From CAJQQY01 sp045106765 (lineage in GTDB: Bacteria; Bacteroidota; Bacteroidia; Chitinophagales; Saprospiraceae), in assembly GCA_045106765.1 (NCBI GenBank), contig JBGCFD010000176.1:42603-106602 (forward strand): 64,000 bases of DNA, read 5' to 3'. Under the pieces are notes generated by a model. It saw only the letters and a program-made list of their open reading frames with translations, did not search any database and was not told the DNA's origin. This document shows, piece by piece, positions 15,317 to 23,739 of the stretch (position 1 is the stretch's first letter; each line of letters opens with the position of its first letter). The translations under genes and the position numbers were made by a program.

Positions 15317-16456
15317 TTATCCTTTCCCAACAATCCCTTCCCTTGCCATCCAATCATTAATACTTTCCTTCTTAATCGCAGCAGCCATTAAACTCGGAAA
15401 TTGATCAGGTGAGCAAGCAAATGAAGGAATACCCAACGCTGAAAATTTCGAAGCCACCGACTTATCAAACTGAGGTGCACCTTGATCGTCCAACGCCAAT
15501 AACGCAATCAACTGTACCCCCGAGCTTTTTATCGAGGCTGCCTTTTTTAGCATCTCATTTTCATTACCACCTTCGTATAAATCTGAAATCAAAACTAAAA
15601 TCGTGTCTTCAGGTTTTCGAATTAATTCTTTGGAATAACCTAGCGCTTTGTTGATATTAGTTCCCCCTCCAAGTTGAGTTGCAAATAATAAATCGACTGG
15701 GTCATCCAACTCTTCCGTCAAATCCACCACAGAGGTGTCGAACACCACCATGTGAGTTTTGACCGAACGTAACGAAGCCATCACCGCTCCAAAAACTCCT
15801 GCGTAAACCATTGAGTTGGCCATTGAACCACTTTGGTCGACGAGCAAAATAACGTCTTTCAGCGACTGTCCTTTTTTGCCATGACCAATCAATACTTCGG
15901 GGATAATTGAGTTAAATTCTTTTTGGTAAGTTTTCAGATTAGCTCGAATAGTTTTGTTCCAATCAATTTCATTATGCTTAGGTCGTCGATTTCTGACAGA
16001 ACGATTGATTGCTCCTTGGATCGCTTGACGCAAAGGATTTTTTAATCTTTTTTCTAAATCTTCTACCACTTTTTGTACAACTGCTCGTGCAGTACTTTTA
16101 GTTTTTTTAGGTAAAACTTTCATCAACGAAAGAAGTGTTCCAACTAAATTCACGTCAGGTTCGACTGCTTCCAATAATTCTGGCTCCAATAACATTTGTT
16201 CCAAGTTCAATCTTTCTAATGCATCCTTCTGCATTAGTTGTACCACCGAACTCGGGAAGTATTTCCGAATATCTCCCAACCATCGATTCACATTTGGCGA
16301 AGAACTTCCCAAACCTGCTTGCCGCTCAGAATCATACAACGCATCCAAAACATCATCCATCCCTTTCATTTCAGGAGAGAGGGAAACTTGTTCATCATTA
16401 TTTTTATCTGCATTCTTTCCAAGAATCAATCGCCATTTTCTAATTCGTTCTTCCAT
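15317..16456 (-). CDS. YehP-like VWA-domain protein
   Basis: 379 residues from the ATG at 16456; a second ATG five codons upstream (16471) is possible. I prefer 16456 because relatives begin near the RKWRLILG motif. The VWA domain (about 205-360) has a complete MIDAS: DQSGSM, a Thr in LGGGTNI, and the Asp in LISDLYEGG. Sequence and length match E. coli YehP. YehP-type genes usually sit beside a MoxR-like AAA ATPase and a SWIM-domain protein. Here those partners are absent locally, although a SWIM-SNF2 protein is encoded 25 kb away. The role is unknown. Metal-dependent adhesion sites of this kind mediate protein assembly. Confidence 0.87.
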   Translation of the reverse strand: MEERIRKWRLILGKNADKNNDEQVSLSPEMKGMDDVLDALYDSERQAGLGSSSPNVNRWLGDIRKYFPSSVVQLMQKDALERLNLEQMLLEPELLEAVEPDVNLVGTLLSLMKVLPKKTKSTARAVVQKVVEDLEKRLKNPLRQAIQGAINRSVRNRRPKHNEIDWNKTIRANLKTYQKEFNSIIPEVLIGHGKKGQSLKDVILLVDQSGSMANSMVYAGVFGAVMASLRSVKTHMVVFDTSVVDLTEELDDPVDLLFATQLGGGTNINKALGYSKELIRKPEDTILVLISDLYEGGNENEMLKKAASIKSSGVQLIALLALDDQGAPQFDKSVASKFSALGIPSFACSPDQFPSLMAAAIKKESINDWMAREGIVGKG

Positions 16457-16611
16457 CTTGTAAAAGTACATTTTTTCAAAAAGAGAAGAGAAATATTTTT
16501 TTGCAAAAAATCAAAATTTAGATATTCCATGAACTGTTTTTACTATCTTTCGTTTTCCTTTTTTATCAAAGAGAGAAAGAATAAACTTCTATTTTGTAAC
16601 AATCAATTTAC

Positions 16612-17730
16612 GTGAAAGAAAATAAACTAGAAACATTCAATGAAGATGAACAAGATGTACTGAACTCAGTTCGTACATCACGAATTATTTTTCCGATTTT
16701 GATTGGATTAGGAGTTGTTTTCTATTTATTGTATCAGCAATTTGACCCTGATGAATTTGCCAAAATTGAATGGAAACAACATACTCAATTTTGGGTTTTG
16801 ATGTCTTTTCTTTTATTGGTTGTTCGTCACATTGCTTATGCCACTCGTCTTCGAATTTTGACAGAAGGAGAGTTCACTTGGAAAAAGTGTATTGAGCTAA
16901 TTTTTATTTGGGAATTCAGTTCCGCAGTTTCGCCGACGAGTGTTGGAGGGTCGGCAGTTGCGATGGTTGTCTTGGCTCAAGAGAAATTACCTGCGGCAAA
17001 AACGACAACGCTTGTTTTATATTCCGCAGTTTTAGATACTATTTTCTTTGTGGGAGTCTTGCCGATTTTATTCCTCGTTTTTGGAACAAATATGATTCGT
17101 CCTAACATGAATAGCTTGGCAGATATTGACGGTTGGGCGTATACTTTTTTTGGAGCTTATGTTTTTATGGCTATTTATGGAGCTATATTTTTCTATGGTT
17201 TATTCATCAGTCCTCAAGCAATTAAGCGAATTATCGTTGGAGCTACTCGTATCAGTTTCTTGAAAAAGCGAAGAGAAAAAGCTATTCAACTAGGTGACGA
17301 TATGATTTTAGCGAGTAAGGAATTGTTAACCAAAAAATGGTCTTTTCACCTCGGCGGATTTCTCTCAACTGCCACAGCCTGGTCGTGTAGATTTTTGTTA
17401 TTGAACTGTCTGATTATTGCTTTTGTAAATATCTCAACTGATTTTGATACGCAATCCAATCTCTATGCTCGCTTGCAAACGATGTATGTGATTATGGCTT
17501 TTAGTCCAACTCCTGGAGGTGCAGGTTTCGCAGAAGTTCTGTTTGGAGGTTTTTTGAGTGACTATGTTAATTCAGGAACACTCGCTTTAATTATCGCTTT
17601 TATTTGGAGATTATTTACTTACTATTTATACTTGTTGGTGGGTGTGATTGTGATTCCAAATTGGATCAAAAATGTTATTAATGATAGAAAATTAAAGCGA
17701 ATGAAGAGTGGTGATGAATCTTCATCATAA
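16612..17730 (+). CDS. Lysylphosphatidylglycerol synthase TM region / UPF0104-like membrane protein
   Basis: 372 residues starting at GTG, with about eight membrane helices. The family motifs PTSVGGSAVA (about 103-112) and SPTPGGAGFAE (about 302-312) are present. This family covers the flippase-like part of MprF and the YbhN/AglD proteins, thought to move lipids or glycolipids across the inner membrane. No soluble synthase domain follows, so this is the membrane module only. It is divergent from the YehP-like gene, with a 155-bp gap from that gene's start. The substrate is unknown. Confidence 0.88.
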   Translation: MKENKLETFNEDEQDVLNSVRTSRIIFPILIGLGVVFYLLYQQFDPDEFAKIEWKQHTQFWVLMSFLLLVVRHIAYATRLRILTEGEFTWKKCIELIFIWEFSSAVSPTSVGGSAVAMVVLAQEKLPAAKTTTLVLYSAVLDTIFFVGVLPILFLVFGTNMIRPNMNSLADIDGWAYTFFGAYVFMAIYGAIFFYGLFISPQAIKRIIVGATRISFLKKRREKAIQLGDDMILASKELLTKKWSFHLGGFLSTATAWSCRFLLLNCLIIAFVNISTDFDTQSNLYARLQTMYVIMAFSPTPGGAGFAEVLFGGFLSDYVNSGTLALIIAFIWRLFTYYLYLLVGVIVIPNWIKNVINDRKLKRMKSGDESSS

Positions 17731-17741
17731 AAATTCATCAC
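17711..17741. terminator. Hairpin across the stop codon of the membrane protein gene
   Basis: GTGATGAAT (17711-17719) pairs with ATTCATCAC (17733-17741), enclosing the TAA. It lies between converging genes with a 30-bp gap and could serve as a terminator for the plus-strand gene. Confidence 0.4.
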
Positions 17742-17760
17742 TCTTGATTTCTAGTTATTT

Positions 17761-18648
17761 TCAAATTGAATCTGCCAACATCAAAACCTCCGCTGCAAAA
17801 TTCCGATTATCACTTTCATCCAAAATTGTCTTAGCAAAGATATGCAAGGTCTCTTTTGCATTTTCAGATTTTAGAATACTTTGCATTTCTTCATCATTTT
17901 TTAATTCTTGAATATCATCAGTAGTTGGCAAGGCAGTCATTCCTGCCAATTGGCCTAAATTATTTCCAGTCAAAATTTCACTATTCCGAATACTCTCAGG
18001 AAGTTGATCAAAACCAATCGTCATTTCTCCAACATTTTGAAAAATTGGGTATACATTTTTTCCACTTGCTCGCACATAAAATGCTCGCCCCATTCTTCCC
18101 ATCAAATCAATTTTCTGTGGATCAATTTTATCATTTTCATCCATGATATTTTCGTCAATATGCATTTTGACTACTTCACAAATAATTAAATTCCCTGCTC
18201 CCCCTTTATCTCCCAAAGAAATAATTTGTTGCACTTTACATTCCAATTGAGCAGGAGATTCTTTCACCCGAAATGGTTTAACCAAATCCGATTCAATAGG
18301 TGTCAATCCTGATTTTTCAAATTCACTTACGCCTGGAGGAAAAGCAATACTGGTCACCGCCATTTGTCTCACGATACTGTGACTCACCATATTGATGACC
18401 ACTTCACCAGTAGCTTCGACATTGTGCAAAGTATCCTTTGTAGTATTGTCTGTTCCTTTTCGATTGGAGGAAAAAACTAAAATCGGAGGGTTCGAACTAA
18501 AGCAATTAAAAAAACTATATGGTGCAATATTCGGATTTCCATCTTTGTCAATCGTACTTGCAAAAGCAATTGGACGAGGAGACACACAGCCTAATAAATG
18601 TTGATGTAAAACGCCTTGAGGAATTTCGCTTGGTATAATACTGAGCAT
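17761..18648 (-). CDS. Flavin reductase-like FMN-binding protein
   Basis: 295 residues. The N-terminal 200 residues form the split-barrel FMN-binding domain of the flavin reductase family, with CVSPRPIAFASTID, NIAPYSFFNCFSSNPP and a VINMVS segment. The C-terminal 90 residues are extra helices. The protein would bind FMN in the cytoplasm and reduce flavin, or act as an NAD(P)H oxidoreductase. The substrate is not evident. It is monocistronic and converges on the membrane protein gene. Confidence 0.88.
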   Translation of the reverse strand: MLSIIPSEIPQGVLHQHLLGCVSPRPIAFASTIDKDGNPNIAPYSFFNCFSSNPPILVFSSNRKGTDNTTKDTLHNVEATGEVVINMVSHSIVRQMAVTSIAFPPGVSEFEKSGLTPIESDLVKPFRVKESPAQLECKVQQIISLGDKGGAGNLIICEVVKMHIDENIMDENDKIDPQKIDLMGRMGRAFYVRASGKNVYPIFQNVGEMTIGFDQLPESIRNSEILTGNNLGQLAGMTALPTTDDIQELKNDEEMQSILKSENAKETLHIFAKTILDESDNRNFAAEVLMLADSI

Positions 18649-18831
18649 GTTTTTGTATTTTGATAGTTCCGTTTTTTATCGTAAAACTCGTACAACGGAC
18701 ATCTGGTTAAAAAATCAGCGGAAGTTACAAACTTCTTTTATTTATGTTTATTTAAAAAAGGTGATATTTGTGTAAATCATTTTTTTTAATGACTTGACCT
18801 TTTTCAAATTAAAAATTTAAACTGATCGTTT

Positions 18832-19365
18832 ATGAAAATTTTAAAAAAATGGTGGGTTCTACCATTGTTCCTTCTTTGTTTTGTCGTAGGGAAATATTTA
18901 TATAAAATGCCCAAGTTTGATGATGGCGAACGATCTCCAAATTTTGAATGGACTTTACCTTCAGGTGAAAAATCTGACTTGACTAAACTGGAAGGAAAAT
19001 ATGTTTTAATTGATTTTTGGGGAAGTTGGTGTGGTCCATGTTTGGCAGAAATTCCAGGTTTGAAAATACTTTTTAAAAAATACCAAAATGTAAAATTTAA
19101 AAATGCAAATGGTTTTGAAATCGTCGGAGTGGGAGTTGAAAAAGAAGAAAAGCGATGGAAAAATGCAATTCGAAAAAAAGATATGAAATGGGAAAATCAC
19201 GTTTTTGACCAAGTGGATAGTTTCCGTTTTTTTAATGGAAAAGTTGCGAAACTTTATGGCATCACAGATGTGCCGACTAAATATTTATTGGATGAAAAAG
19301 GGGTGATTGTTTTGGTCAATCCGAGTGTGGAAGAGTTGGATGAATTTTTACAAAAGCAATTGTAA
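18832..19365 (+). CDS. TlpA-like thioredoxin-fold protein
   Basis: 177 residues with an N-terminal membrane anchor or uncleaved signal (about 5-25) and a thioredoxin fold. The redox site is WCGPC with Cys67 and Cys70, followed by the cis-proline in TDVPTKY. It has the usual insertion of AhpC/TSA-TlpA proteins. It likely reduces or isomerises disulfides in the periplasm, for example during cytochrome maturation. The gene is alone and followed by a palindromic repeat that may terminate it. Confidence 0.9.
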   Translation: MKILKKWWVLPLFLLCFVVGKYLYKMPKFDDGERSPNFEWTLPSGEKSDLTKLEGKYVLIDFWGSWCGPCLAEIPGLKILFKKYQNVKFKNANGFEIVGVGVEKEEKRWKNAIRKKDMKWENHVFDQVDSFRFFNGKVAKLYGITDVPTKYLLDEKGVIVLVNPSVEELDEFLQKQL

Positions 19366-19393
19366 TTTTTTTTGTGAAAACCACATAGTAGGT

Positions 19394-19456
19394 TTTTTCA
19401 CCACATAGGCACATAGAAAAATAGGACTCTATCTATATGTTCTATGTGGTGAAAAA
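19394..19456. repeat. Palindromic intergenic repeat, copy 1 (CACCACATAGGCACATAGAAA unit)
   Basis: Perfect 15-bp arms, 19394-19408 and 19442-19456 (TTTTTCACCACATAG). The left arm continues GCACATAGAAAAATA. A partial third unit (GAAAACCACATAG) precedes it at 19376-19388. The same unit occurs at 48866-48938. It lies between converging genes, 5 bp from the E1 stop codon. Confidence 0.8.
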
Positions 19457-19461
19457 TTTAA

Positions 19462-21459
19462 TTAATATTTTAAAATCCGATCTAACTGCTCACGCAATCT
19501 TCCCATCGGCATAAAATCTTTTTCCAAAGTTTTCGCAAAAGGAATTGGCGTATCCAATCCTGCCGCTCGCAAAACTGGCGCATCTAAATGTTCAAAATAA
19601 TGCTCCGAAATATGCGCCGACAACTCTCCTCCAATTCCTCCAAACAAAGTATCTTCATGTAAAATAATTACTCGATTTGTTTTCTTCACCGTTGCTTCTA
19701 TTGCATCATAATCTATTGGAAGCAAAGTTCGTAAATCTAAAATTTCAGCATCAATATTCATTTCTTCGACTAGTGCTTTCGCATTATGCACCATTTGTCC
19801 ATAAGTGATAATTGACACCGCAGCACCTTCTCTCACCACTTTCGCTTTTCCAATTTCGACGGTATAATAATCATCTGGAATTTCCTCTGAAAGACTTCGA
19901 TACAATCCTTTATGTTCAAAAAATAAAATTGGATTTGGATCTTCGAAACTAGCGATTAATAATCCTTTCGCATCATGAGGCGTCGAAGGATAGACTACTT
20001 TCAAACCTGGCGTATGTGCAAACCATGCTTCATTACTTTGTGAATGAAATGGTCCTGCACCGACTCCACCACCAGCAGGCATTCGAATGACAACGTCTGC
20101 ATTTTCGCCCCAACGGTAATGTAATTTTGCTAAATTATTAATGATCTGATTAAAACCACAAGTGACGAAGTCTGCAAATTGCATCTCAATCATCGCCTTA
20201 TAATTTTTCATACTCAATCCTAAACCGATTCCAATAATTGCACTTTCACAAAGCGGCGTATTCCTCACCCGTTCTTTTCCAAATTGTTTAACGAACCCAT
20301 CTGTGATTTTAAAAACACCTCCATACTCCGCAATATCTTGTCCCATCAAAACTAAATTATCATGCTTCTCCATTGCTTGACGAAGTCCATCTGAAATAGC
20401 ATCAACTACTCTTTTTTCAGTTTTCTTCTTCCTTTTAGGAGCAACTATTTTTTGCGTATAAGGAGCGTAAACATCTGCCAATTCAGCTTCAGGAGTCGAA
20501 GTGACAACTTCTAATTCCGCAGCCTCTGCCAAACCATTTTCAATTTCTGCTTTGATATTTTTTCTTAAATCTTTAATTGTTTCCTCTTTCAAAATTCCTT
20601 CTTCGAGCAAAAAAGTTTCGTAATTTTTTAATGGATCTTTGGTCGCCCATTCAGTCATTAATTTTTTAGGAACATACTTTGTGCCCGATGCTTCTTCATG
20701 TCCACGCATTCTAAAAGTGTTGCACTCCAACATAATTGGTTCCGGCTTTTTTCGAATTTCCGTTGCCATTTTTTTAATCGTTGCGTAAACTTCCAAAACA
20801 TTATTTCCATCAATCGTGTAGGAACGCATGCCGTAACCTTTGCCTCTATCTGCTAAAGTTTCGCAACGATATTGTTCATTCACAGGAGTCGATAATCCGT
20901 AGCCATTATTTTCAATCACAAAAATAACTGGCAGTTGCCAAACTGCTGCCGTATTCATCGCTTCATGAAATTCACCTTGACTCGTTCCTCCATCGCCTGT
21001 AAAAGCTAAAGATACTTTTCCCTCTTTTCCTAATTTATTTGCTAATGCAACTCCGCTTGCCAAAGACAATTGTGGCCCCAAATGTGAAATCATTCCCACG
21101 ATATTATATTCCATTGTTCCAAAGTGAAAAGAACGATCTCGTCCTTTGGTAAAGCCAGGCATTTTTCCTTGCCATTGACAAAACAATCTTTTTAATGGAA
21201 TATTTCGAGAAGTAAAAACGCCTAAATTTCGATGCATCGGAAACATCAATTCGTCATTATCCAAAGCTGCAGTTGCTCCTACAGAAATAGCTTCCTGACC
21301 AATACCTGAAAACCATTTTGAGATTTTCCCTTGGCGTAATAATATGAGCATTTTCTCTTCGACCATGCGAGGGCGCAATAATTGTTCGTAGAGTTCGAGC
21401 AATAATTTTTTAGATAATTTTCCTTTTTTATATTGAATGACTGATTTGGTCGTAGGCAT
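19462..21459 (-). CDS. 2-oxoacid dehydrogenase E1 component, fused alpha and beta subunits
   Basis: 665 residues. The alpha part (about 20-330) carries the thiamine diphosphate motif GDGGTSQGEFHEA...NNGYG. The beta part (about 345-665) starts at RVVDAISDGLRQAMEKHDN, with the typical GQDIAEYGG, and ends in the transketolase C-terminal domain. Separate E1 alpha and beta genes are the rule in most bacteria; the single-chain form is common in Bacteroidota. It decarboxylates a branched-chain 2-oxoacid or pyruvate as the first step of the dehydrogenase complex. E2 and E3 are not in the window. The ATG is preceded by a -7 match at 21556-21563. Confidence 0.92.
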   Translation of the reverse strand: MPTTKSVIQYKKGKLSKKLLLELYEQLLRPRMVEEKMLILLRQGKISKWFSGIGQEAISVGATAALDNDELMFPMHRNLGVFTSRNIPLKRLFCQWQGKMPGFTKGRDRSFHFGTMEYNIVGMISHLGPQLSLASGVALANKLGKEGKVSLAFTGDGGTSQGEFHEAMNTAAVWQLPVIFVIENNGYGLSTPVNEQYRCETLADRGKGYGMRSYTIDGNNVLEVYATIKKMATEIRKKPEPIMLECNTFRMRGHEEASGTKYVPKKLMTEWATKDPLKNYETFLLEEGILKEETIKDLRKNIKAEIENGLAEAAELEVVTSTPEAELADVYAPYTQKIVAPKRKKKTEKRVVDAISDGLRQAMEKHDNLVLMGQDIAEYGGVFKITDGFVKQFGKERVRNTPLCESAIIGIGLGLSMKNYKAMIEMQFADFVTCGFNQIINNLAKLHYRWGENADVVIRMPAGGGVGAGPFHSQSNEAWFAHTPGLKVVYPSTPHDAKGLLIASFEDPNPILFFEHKGLYRSLSEEIPDDYYTVEIGKAKVVREGAAVSIITYGQMVHNAKALVEEMNIDAEILDLRTLLPIDYDAIEATVKKTNRVIILHEDTLFGGIGGELSAHISEHYFEHLDAPVLRAAGLDTPIPFAKTLEKDFMPMGRLREQLDRILKY

Positions 21460-21555
21460 TATTAAGTTTTTTTTACAAAAAAATTAAAGTTTGGTTTTTC
21501 TAAAAAACCGTAAGTACGTTTAATTAAACTCCTTTTTAAAAATGATGTTTCGCCG

Positions 21556-21563
21556 CAAAGGTA
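21556..21563 (-). promoter_or_regulatory. Candidate -7 element for the E1 gene
   Basis: The plus-strand CAAAGGTA reads TACCTTTG on the minus strand, a TAnnTTTG match about 97 bp before the start codon. No clear -33 partner was seen. Confidence 0.5.
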
Positions 21564-21614
21564 AAAGAAAAACAAGAATGAAATAATAGAAATTTACTTA
21601 AAGAATTTCTTAAT

Positions 21615-21633
21615 TTCATTTTGTCAAAATGAA
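21615..21633. promoter_or_regulatory. Perfect palindrome before a lipoprotein gene
   Basis: TTCATTTTG (21615-21623) and CAAAATGAA (21625-21633) are exact reverse complements around a single T, 17 bp before the ATG at 21651. The 1-nt centre rules out a stable hairpin and points to a protein-binding operator. Confidence 0.5.
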
Positions 21634-21650
21634 GTCTAAAACCAAAAGTT

Positions 21651-22748
21651 ATGTACCGAACAATTATTATTTTCTCCTTTCTCTTTTTATTCCAATGTGC
21701 TAGTCCAACCAAAAGTTTGGAGAAAGGAAATTTTCAACAAGCCTACAAGTCATCTTTAGCAGCACTTGAAAAAGGAAAACTCTATGATGAAAATCAAAAA
21801 ATATTAATTCAAGCATTGGACGGAATTATAGCAAAAGAAACGGTAAAAAAGGATCGTTGGCTAAATGCTGATGATTTAAAGTCCAAAGAGAAATCGATAA
21901 AATTCAATCAGAATATTCAAGGAAAGATAGAGAAAGCACTTCCCTATTTGGACGGAAAATTTGACGAAAACTTAGAAAGATTAAAATTGGAGGAACAACA
22001 AACTAATAACTTTTTGGCCAATGAGTATTTTTCATTTGGTAAAGAGAAATTAGAAAAAGCCGAAAAGCAACAAGGTAAAAGATTTGCTCAAGATGCTTAT
22101 TCTAATTTTATTCAAGCAAAGAAATTTGATAGCAAGGAAACTGATTTAAACACCTTGACTCAAAGAAGTTTAAAATTGGGTCGAGTAGTTTATAATATTA
22201 TCACAGAAGCGCCTTTTGATATAATGTCGCATTGGGAAATAGACAGAACCTTTGAGGATATGGGAGGTTCTCAGAGTGATTTTTTAATAGTCTATTATGG
22301 GGGTGTAAACCTTGAAGAAGTAGATTGCCAAATTACCATTCGATTTCGAGGTTTAGATATTGATTTGGATGAAGATAAAAATAAGGAAAATTTTAAAAAG
22401 GAAATCGTGACGGGTACCACAACTATCACCAATTCAAATGGGGAAGAAGAAGAGGTAGATGTGATAGAAGAAGTGGAAGGAAGTGTTACGATTCAACAAT
22501 TTAAAAAAACGGCTACCTGGAATGTCAACGTGGAGGTAATTTCTAATTCTAAAAACTGTGAACTTGGAGATGCATCTTTTGAAGAGGAAACTATTTCTAC
22601 CTCTCAAGTTATTACTTTGGATGGTGATGAAAGGGCTATTCCTAATGAGTACAAAAAATCAAAAAGCGAAGAATTAGCTAAAGATGATGACATGGCAGAA
22701 ATACTTTTAGAAGTGCTTTATGACAGAATTAGTTCTCATATTTTTTAA
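21651..22748 (+). CDS. Hypothetical lipoprotein with helical repeats
   Basis: 365 residues with lipoprotein signal MYRTIIIFSFLFLFQC (lipobox Cys16). Residues 20-165 are helical and lysine-rich, suggesting TPR-like repeats (GNFQQAYKSSLAALEKGKLYDENQK, AYSNFIQAKKFDSKETD). Residues 185-340 are beta-rich, with an acidic patch GEEEEVDVIEEVEG. I do not recognise a named family. The gene has a palindromic operator-like site just upstream and is followed 16 bp later by the dienelactone hydrolase lipoprotein, so the two may be cotranscribed. Confidence 0.8.
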   Translation: MYRTIIIFSFLFLFQCASPTKSLEKGNFQQAYKSSLAALEKGKLYDENQKILIQALDGIIAKETVKKDRWLNADDLKSKEKSIKFNQNIQGKIEKALPYLDGKFDENLERLKLEEQQTNNFLANEYFSFGKEKLEKAEKQQGKRFAQDAYSNFIQAKKFDSKETDLNTLTQRSLKLGRVVYNIITEAPFDIMSHWEIDRTFEDMGGSQSDFLIVYYGGVNLEEVDCQITIRFRGLDIDLDEDKNKENFKKEIVTGTTTITNSNGEEEEVDVIEEVEGSVTIQQFKKTATWNVNVEVISNSKNCELGDASFEEETISTSQVITLDGDERAIPNEYKKSKSEELAKDDDMAEILLEVLYDRISSHIF

Positions 22749-22764
22749 AATAAAAAACTTAATC

Positions 22765-23595
22765 ATGTTCCAACGAATCCTCCTTTTTTCCATCCTTTCT
22801 CTTTTCTTATTTTCATGTGGAGAAACTCAACCGAAAGAAAAAGATGCAACTGAAAAATTTGCAGATAATGCTGTTGATAAAAATTTTCAAGACAAGCACG
22901 CAACGCCTAAAGAAATTGATTTTACACCAAAGGGAATAAAATTAGAAGTACCTACTTTAGATGGGAAAATGGCTTCTGGTTATTTACTCTCTTCAAAAGA
23001 AGCATCCAAAAATTACCTTTTCGTTTTCCATGAATGGTATGGATTAAACGATCATATCAAAAGAGAATCTGAACGATTGCACAAAGAGCTACCGAATACC
23101 AATGTGATTGCGATTGACTTGTATGATGGAAAGGTCGCAAGCAAACCAGAAGATGCTGGCAAGTTGATGCAGTCCATTTCAACAGATCGTGCTAAAGCAA
23201 TTATCGAAGGATTTATGGCTTCAATTGGGAAGGATGCTCGGATTGCAACTATTGGTTGGTGTTTTGGTGGAGGATGGTCTTTGCAAGCTTCTATCCTGCT
23301 AGAGAAGCAAGGGATTGGTTGTGTTATTTATTATGGAAGTCCTGTGGAAAATGCAGCAGATTTACTTCCTCTTGAAGCTGAGGTGTTAGGACTATTTGCA
23401 AAAAAAGATGCTTGGGTTTCACCTGAAAAAGTAGAGGAATTTGATGCGCTTACCAAAGCGACGGGAAAGAATTTTAGTTATAAAATTTTTGATGCAGATC
23501 ATGCTTTCGCAAATCCAAGTGGAAATCGATATGAAGAATCTGCGGCACAAGAAGCAAATGCGATGGCTTTAGAATTTTTAAAAAAGAGGTTATAA
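22765..23595 (+). CDS. Dienelactone hydrolase-family lipoprotein
   Basis: 276 residues from the ATG at 22765, chosen because it begins the lipoprotein signal MFQRILLFSILSLFLFSC; a longer frame from 22720 would overlap the upstream gene. The alpha/beta-hydrolase part has VFHEWYGLNDHI, the nucleophile elbow GWCFGGGW with Cys166, an acid in KKDAW and the catalytic His in DADHAF. A Cys nucleophile is the hallmark of dienelactone hydrolases. Export as a lipoprotein means it acts on esters in the periplasm or at the outer membrane. The substrate is unknown. Confidence 0.88.
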   Translation: MFQRILLFSILSLFLFSCGETQPKEKDATEKFADNAVDKNFQDKHATPKEIDFTPKGIKLEVPTLDGKMASGYLLSSKEASKNYLFVFHEWYGLNDHIKRESERLHKELPNTNVIAIDLYDGKVASKPEDAGKLMQSISTDRAKAIIEGFMASIGKDARIATIGWCFGGGWSLQASILLEKQGIGCVIYYGSPVENAADLLPLEAEVLGLFAKKDAWVSPEKVEEFDALTKATGKNFSYKIFDADHAFANPSGNRYEESAAQEANAMALEFLKKRL

Positions 23596-23611
23596 TCTGA
23601 GTTATTTTGAA

Positions 23612-23736
23612 TTTGACTATTAAACTGTTTTCACTTCACTAGCTGTTAATCACCAAGGTGAAATAAATAATTGATTCTTATATTTTTAGAAAAACACTTT
23701 AACCATTCGCAAAGTGAAAACAGTTTAATAGTCAAA
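23612..23736. repeat. 125-bp element with perfect 25-bp inverted ends
   Basis: Positions 23612-23636 and 23712-23736 are exact reverse complements (TTTGACTATTAAACTGTTTT...), around a 75-nt AT-rich centre without an open frame. It fills the gap between converging genes and reaches within 4 bp of the cyclase stop codon. It could be a MITE-like remnant or a large bidirectional terminator. I saw no target-site duplication. Confidence 0.8.
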
Positions 23737-23739
23737 ATT

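Noticed and set aside
16457..16471. YehP-like gene starting at the upstream ATG
   Set aside because: Possible, but it adds five residues (MYFYK) not expected before the conserved start of the family; the ATG at 16456 fits better.
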